In this document: positions 62,078 to 64,000 of the stretch, one piece after another
Numbering within the stretch: position 1 is the first letter of the stretch
Layout: each line of letters begins with the position of its first letter
From: Desulfitibacter sp. BRH_c19
GTDB taxonomy: Bacteria; Bacillota; DSM-16504; Desulfitibacterales; Desulfitibacteraceae
Assembly: GCA_001515945.1 (NCBI GenBank)
Contig: LOER01000016.1
Span: forward strand, 248,001 to 312,000
Reading direction: 5' to 3'
Length of the DNA stretch: 64,000 bases
Position numbers and translations under genes: made by a program
Notes under the pieces: generated by a model
What the model was told of the DNA's origin: nothing
What the model saw: the letters and a program-made list of their open reading frames with translations, nothing else
Databases searched by the model: none

Positions 62078-64000
62078 CTATGCGAAATTATTAGGGCTAA
62101 TGTCTAAACTAACATTTACTTTATTAGCGAAGGGGCTAGCCTGGTAAAATTCATCAAGACAAACCTTAACTATAGGTCTTAGGTTAACTCCCTTTTCATA
62201 CTTAACAAGGAGCTGATATCTATATTCTCCCTTAATTTTAACCAAACCACAAGGATTTGGACCAAGAATTTGCAGGAAATTAGTATTTTTTTTAAGCTGT
62301 AGGCTTCTGGTAAAATATTTATAAAAAAAATTCGCTCCTTCATTAACCAGATCCTCAGTCCTGCCTGTAAAAACTATTCTTATAATTTGACTAAATGGAG
62401 GGTAATTATATTCTTTTCTAAAAGTGATTTCATCCTTATAAAATGAAGTAAAGTCTTGATTTTTTGCATGTACTATACTAATGTCGTGGGGATTAAATGT
62501 TTGAATAACCACTTTTCCTTCCCATTTACCCCTACCTGCTCTACCTGCGACTTGTGTTAATAGTTGGAAAGATTTTTCCCTACTTCTAAAATCCGGTAAA
62601 TTGAGTGTAGTATCTGCAGCAATAACTCCTACAAGAGTAACATTAGGAAAATCAAGCCCCTTTGCCACCATTTGTGTGCCTATTAATACATTTGTCTTAC
62701 CTTTAGCAAATTCATCAAGATAATTCTGCACAACTTCCTTTTTATCAGAAATATCACCATCGATTCTCATCACATCAACATGTGGATAAAGAGTTTTAAA
62801 CTCATGCTCTATTTTTTGAGTCCCAAGACCAAAAGGCTTCCAGTGAAGAGAGTTGCATTCTGGGCATTTCTGGGGAATACTTTGACTGAAGCCACAATAA
62901 TGACATAGCATTTTTTGTGTTGTTTGATGATACGTAAGTGAAACTTCACAGTTAACACAATTTAAAATAAACCCGCAATCTCGACATAGTACAAAAGATG
63001 CAAAACCACGCCTATTTAAATATAAGATAATTTGTTTTTTATTAGCAAGAGTTTTGCTGATCTCTTCTTGTAGGCTTTTACTAAAAATGCTTAAATTCCC
63101 TTGCCTTAGCTCATCCCTCATGTCAATAACTTGGACGGTTGGGAGTTGATAATCTTTTACCCTCTTTGGAAGAGAAAGCAATTTGATTTTTCCAGTTTGT
63201 GTGCCTAGAAAGGTTTCCAAGGATGGAGTTGCACTTCCTAAAACAACTGGACAGTTATGCCACATGGCCCTTTTTAAAGCTACCTCCCTAGCATTATATT
63301 TAGGATCATTGTCTTGTTTATAACTAGTATCATGTTCTTCATCTATAATTATAGCTCCTAGTTTTTTTACAGGGGCAAATACTACTGAGCGAGCTCCAAC
63401 AATTATTTTTTTCTGACCAAATTTTATAGACTTCCATGCCTCGTACCTTTCTTTTGGAGTTAATTTACTATGTAAGATTACAATATGATCTGAGAACCTA
63501 GATTGAAGTCTACTTACTATTTGTAGTGTCAGAAATATTTCTGGTAGCACCAATATGGTTTGTAGTTCTTTTTTTAAACAATGCTCCATAATTTCCATAT
63601 AAACTTCAGTTTTTCCACTTCCTGTTATCCCATAGAGAAGATATGGATTGTAGCTTTTGTTTTCAATGTCATTGGCAACTATCTCATAGGCTTTTTTTTG
63701 GTCACTATTAAGACAAATGGAGTTATCCATATAATTTTCTTTATTCTTGTAGCTCTCTATTGATATAATATCTTTCTCAATTAATCTTTTTAAAACACCT
63801 ATATCCACATTTGTAATGTCAAGTAAGGACTGAATGGATGAATCAAAACCCTCCTGCAAGGCCTTTACAATTGCCCACTGTTTTGGTGCCCTTTTCCTTA
63901 AACTACAATGATTCTCTAACCTCAACTTCTCCACATTTAGAATTGCCTTTTGATCTCTCCAGTTGTTTCTTCTTTGCGTTTCCAGTACAATATGCTGTTC
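62078..64000 (-). CDS. priA: primosomal protein N' (PriA), 5' end missing
   Basis: The fork-restart helicase that rebuilds the primosome. The reading frame is open to the right edge, so the N-terminal part is outside the window; 640 residues are visible. YGITGSGKTEVYMEIMEHC (Walker A) and IIDEEHDTSYKQDN (DEEH) are present. The zinc-binding cysteines are in CRDCGFILNCVNC and CHYCGFSQSIPQKCPEC. A GTG at 63934 is open-frame internal, not the start, because coding similarity continues upstream (QHIVLETQRRN). Confidence 0.95.
   Translation of the reverse strand, partial: EQHIVLETQRRNNWRDQKAILNVEKLRLENHCSLRKRAPKQWAIVKALQEGFDSSIQSLLDITNVDIGVLKRLIEKDIISIESYKNKENYMDNSICLNSDQKKAYEIVANDIENKSYNPYLLYGITGSGKTEVYMEIMEHCLKKELQTILVLPEIFLTLQIVSRLQSRFSDHIVILHSKLTPKERYEAWKSIKFGQKKIIVGARSVVFAPVKKLGAIIIDEEHDTSYKQDNDPKYNAREVALKRAMWHNCPVVLGSATPSLETFLGTQTGKIKLLSLPKRVKDYQLPTVQVIDMRDELRQGNLSIFSKSLQEEISKTLANKKQIILYLNRRGFASFVLCRDCGFILNCVNCEVSLTYHQTTQKMLCHYCGFSQSIPQKCPECNSLHWKPFGLGTQKIEHEFKTLYPHVDVMRIDGDISDKKEVVQNYLDEFAKGKTNVLIGTQMVAKGLDFPNVTLVGVIAADTTLNLPDFRSREKSFQLLTQVAGRAGRGKWEGKVVIQTFNPHDISIVHAKNQDFTSFYKDEITFRKEYNYPPFSQIIRIVFTGRTEDLVNEGANFFYKYFTRSLQLKKNTNFLQILGPNPCGLVKIKGEYRYQLLVKYEKGVNLRPIVKVCLDEFYQASPFANKVNVSLDISPNNFA

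Overview
The window reads as chromosomal core sequence of an AT-rich, endospore-forming member of the Clostridia, most like the Peptococcaceae/Desulfotomaculum group. That placement is inferred from gene order and gene content, not from a database search. Spore genes (ylbJ, gpr, two small acid-soluble proteins), FapR-type lipid control, the ylxM-ffh-rpsP-khpA-ylqD-rimM-trmD-rplS order and the zinc-ribbon forms of L28 and L32 all fit. Almost everything lies on the minus strand, so transcription runs from high to low coordinates. Plus-strand genes are ylbJ, gpr and rpmB.

Layout in transcription order. 64000-52226: priA (cut by the window edge), def, fmt, a DUF116 membrane protein, a YugP-type metallopeptidase, rsmB, rlmN, the phosphatase/kinase pair prpC-prkC, rsgA and rpe. 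52238-48391: an FMN riboswitch with terminator controls ribD-ribE-ribBA-ribH; a strongly structured stretch sits between ribBA and ribH. 48361-41479: rpmB (plus) divergent from yloU-fakA-recG, then two near-identical SASP genes facing gpr, the protease that degrades SASPs, and a tiny zinc-ribbon gene. 41478-36268: rsmD, a coiled-coil protein, ylbJ (plus), a patatin-like protein, ackA, yceD and rpmF.

36234-20660: a FapR-controlled lipid operon (fapR-plsX-fabH-fabK-fabD-fabG-acpP, a second FabK-like flavoprotein, fabF), continuing into rnc, a radical SAM gene, smc, an unrecognised duplicated protein and ftsY. The fapR promoter overlaps a near-consensus FapR operator, so fatty acid and phospholipid synthesis should respond to malonyl-CoA. 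20658-17221: a palindromic mobile-like element, then a methylthioadenosine salvage trio (mtnP, mtnA, mtaD). 17206-10308: ylxM, ffh, rpsP, khpA, ylqD, rimM, trmD, a SPOUT methyltransferase, rplS, rbgA and rnhB. 10165-507: an eleven-gene complex I operon (nuoABCDHIJKLMN) lacking the NADH module nuoEFG, ending in a clear terminator. Then come yraN and the first codons of another gene.

The complex I operon separates rnhB from yraN, which I remember as neighbours in many relatives. Without NuoEFG, the complex probably takes electrons from a donor other than NADH. No rRNA, tRNA, CRISPR array, complete insertion sequence or prophage was seen. The least ordinary items are the structured stretch between ribBA and ribH, the duplicated protein with one HxHP...D motif between smc and ftsY, the 195-bp palindromic element upstream of ftsY's 3' end, and heptamer tandem repeats in two intergenic gaps.
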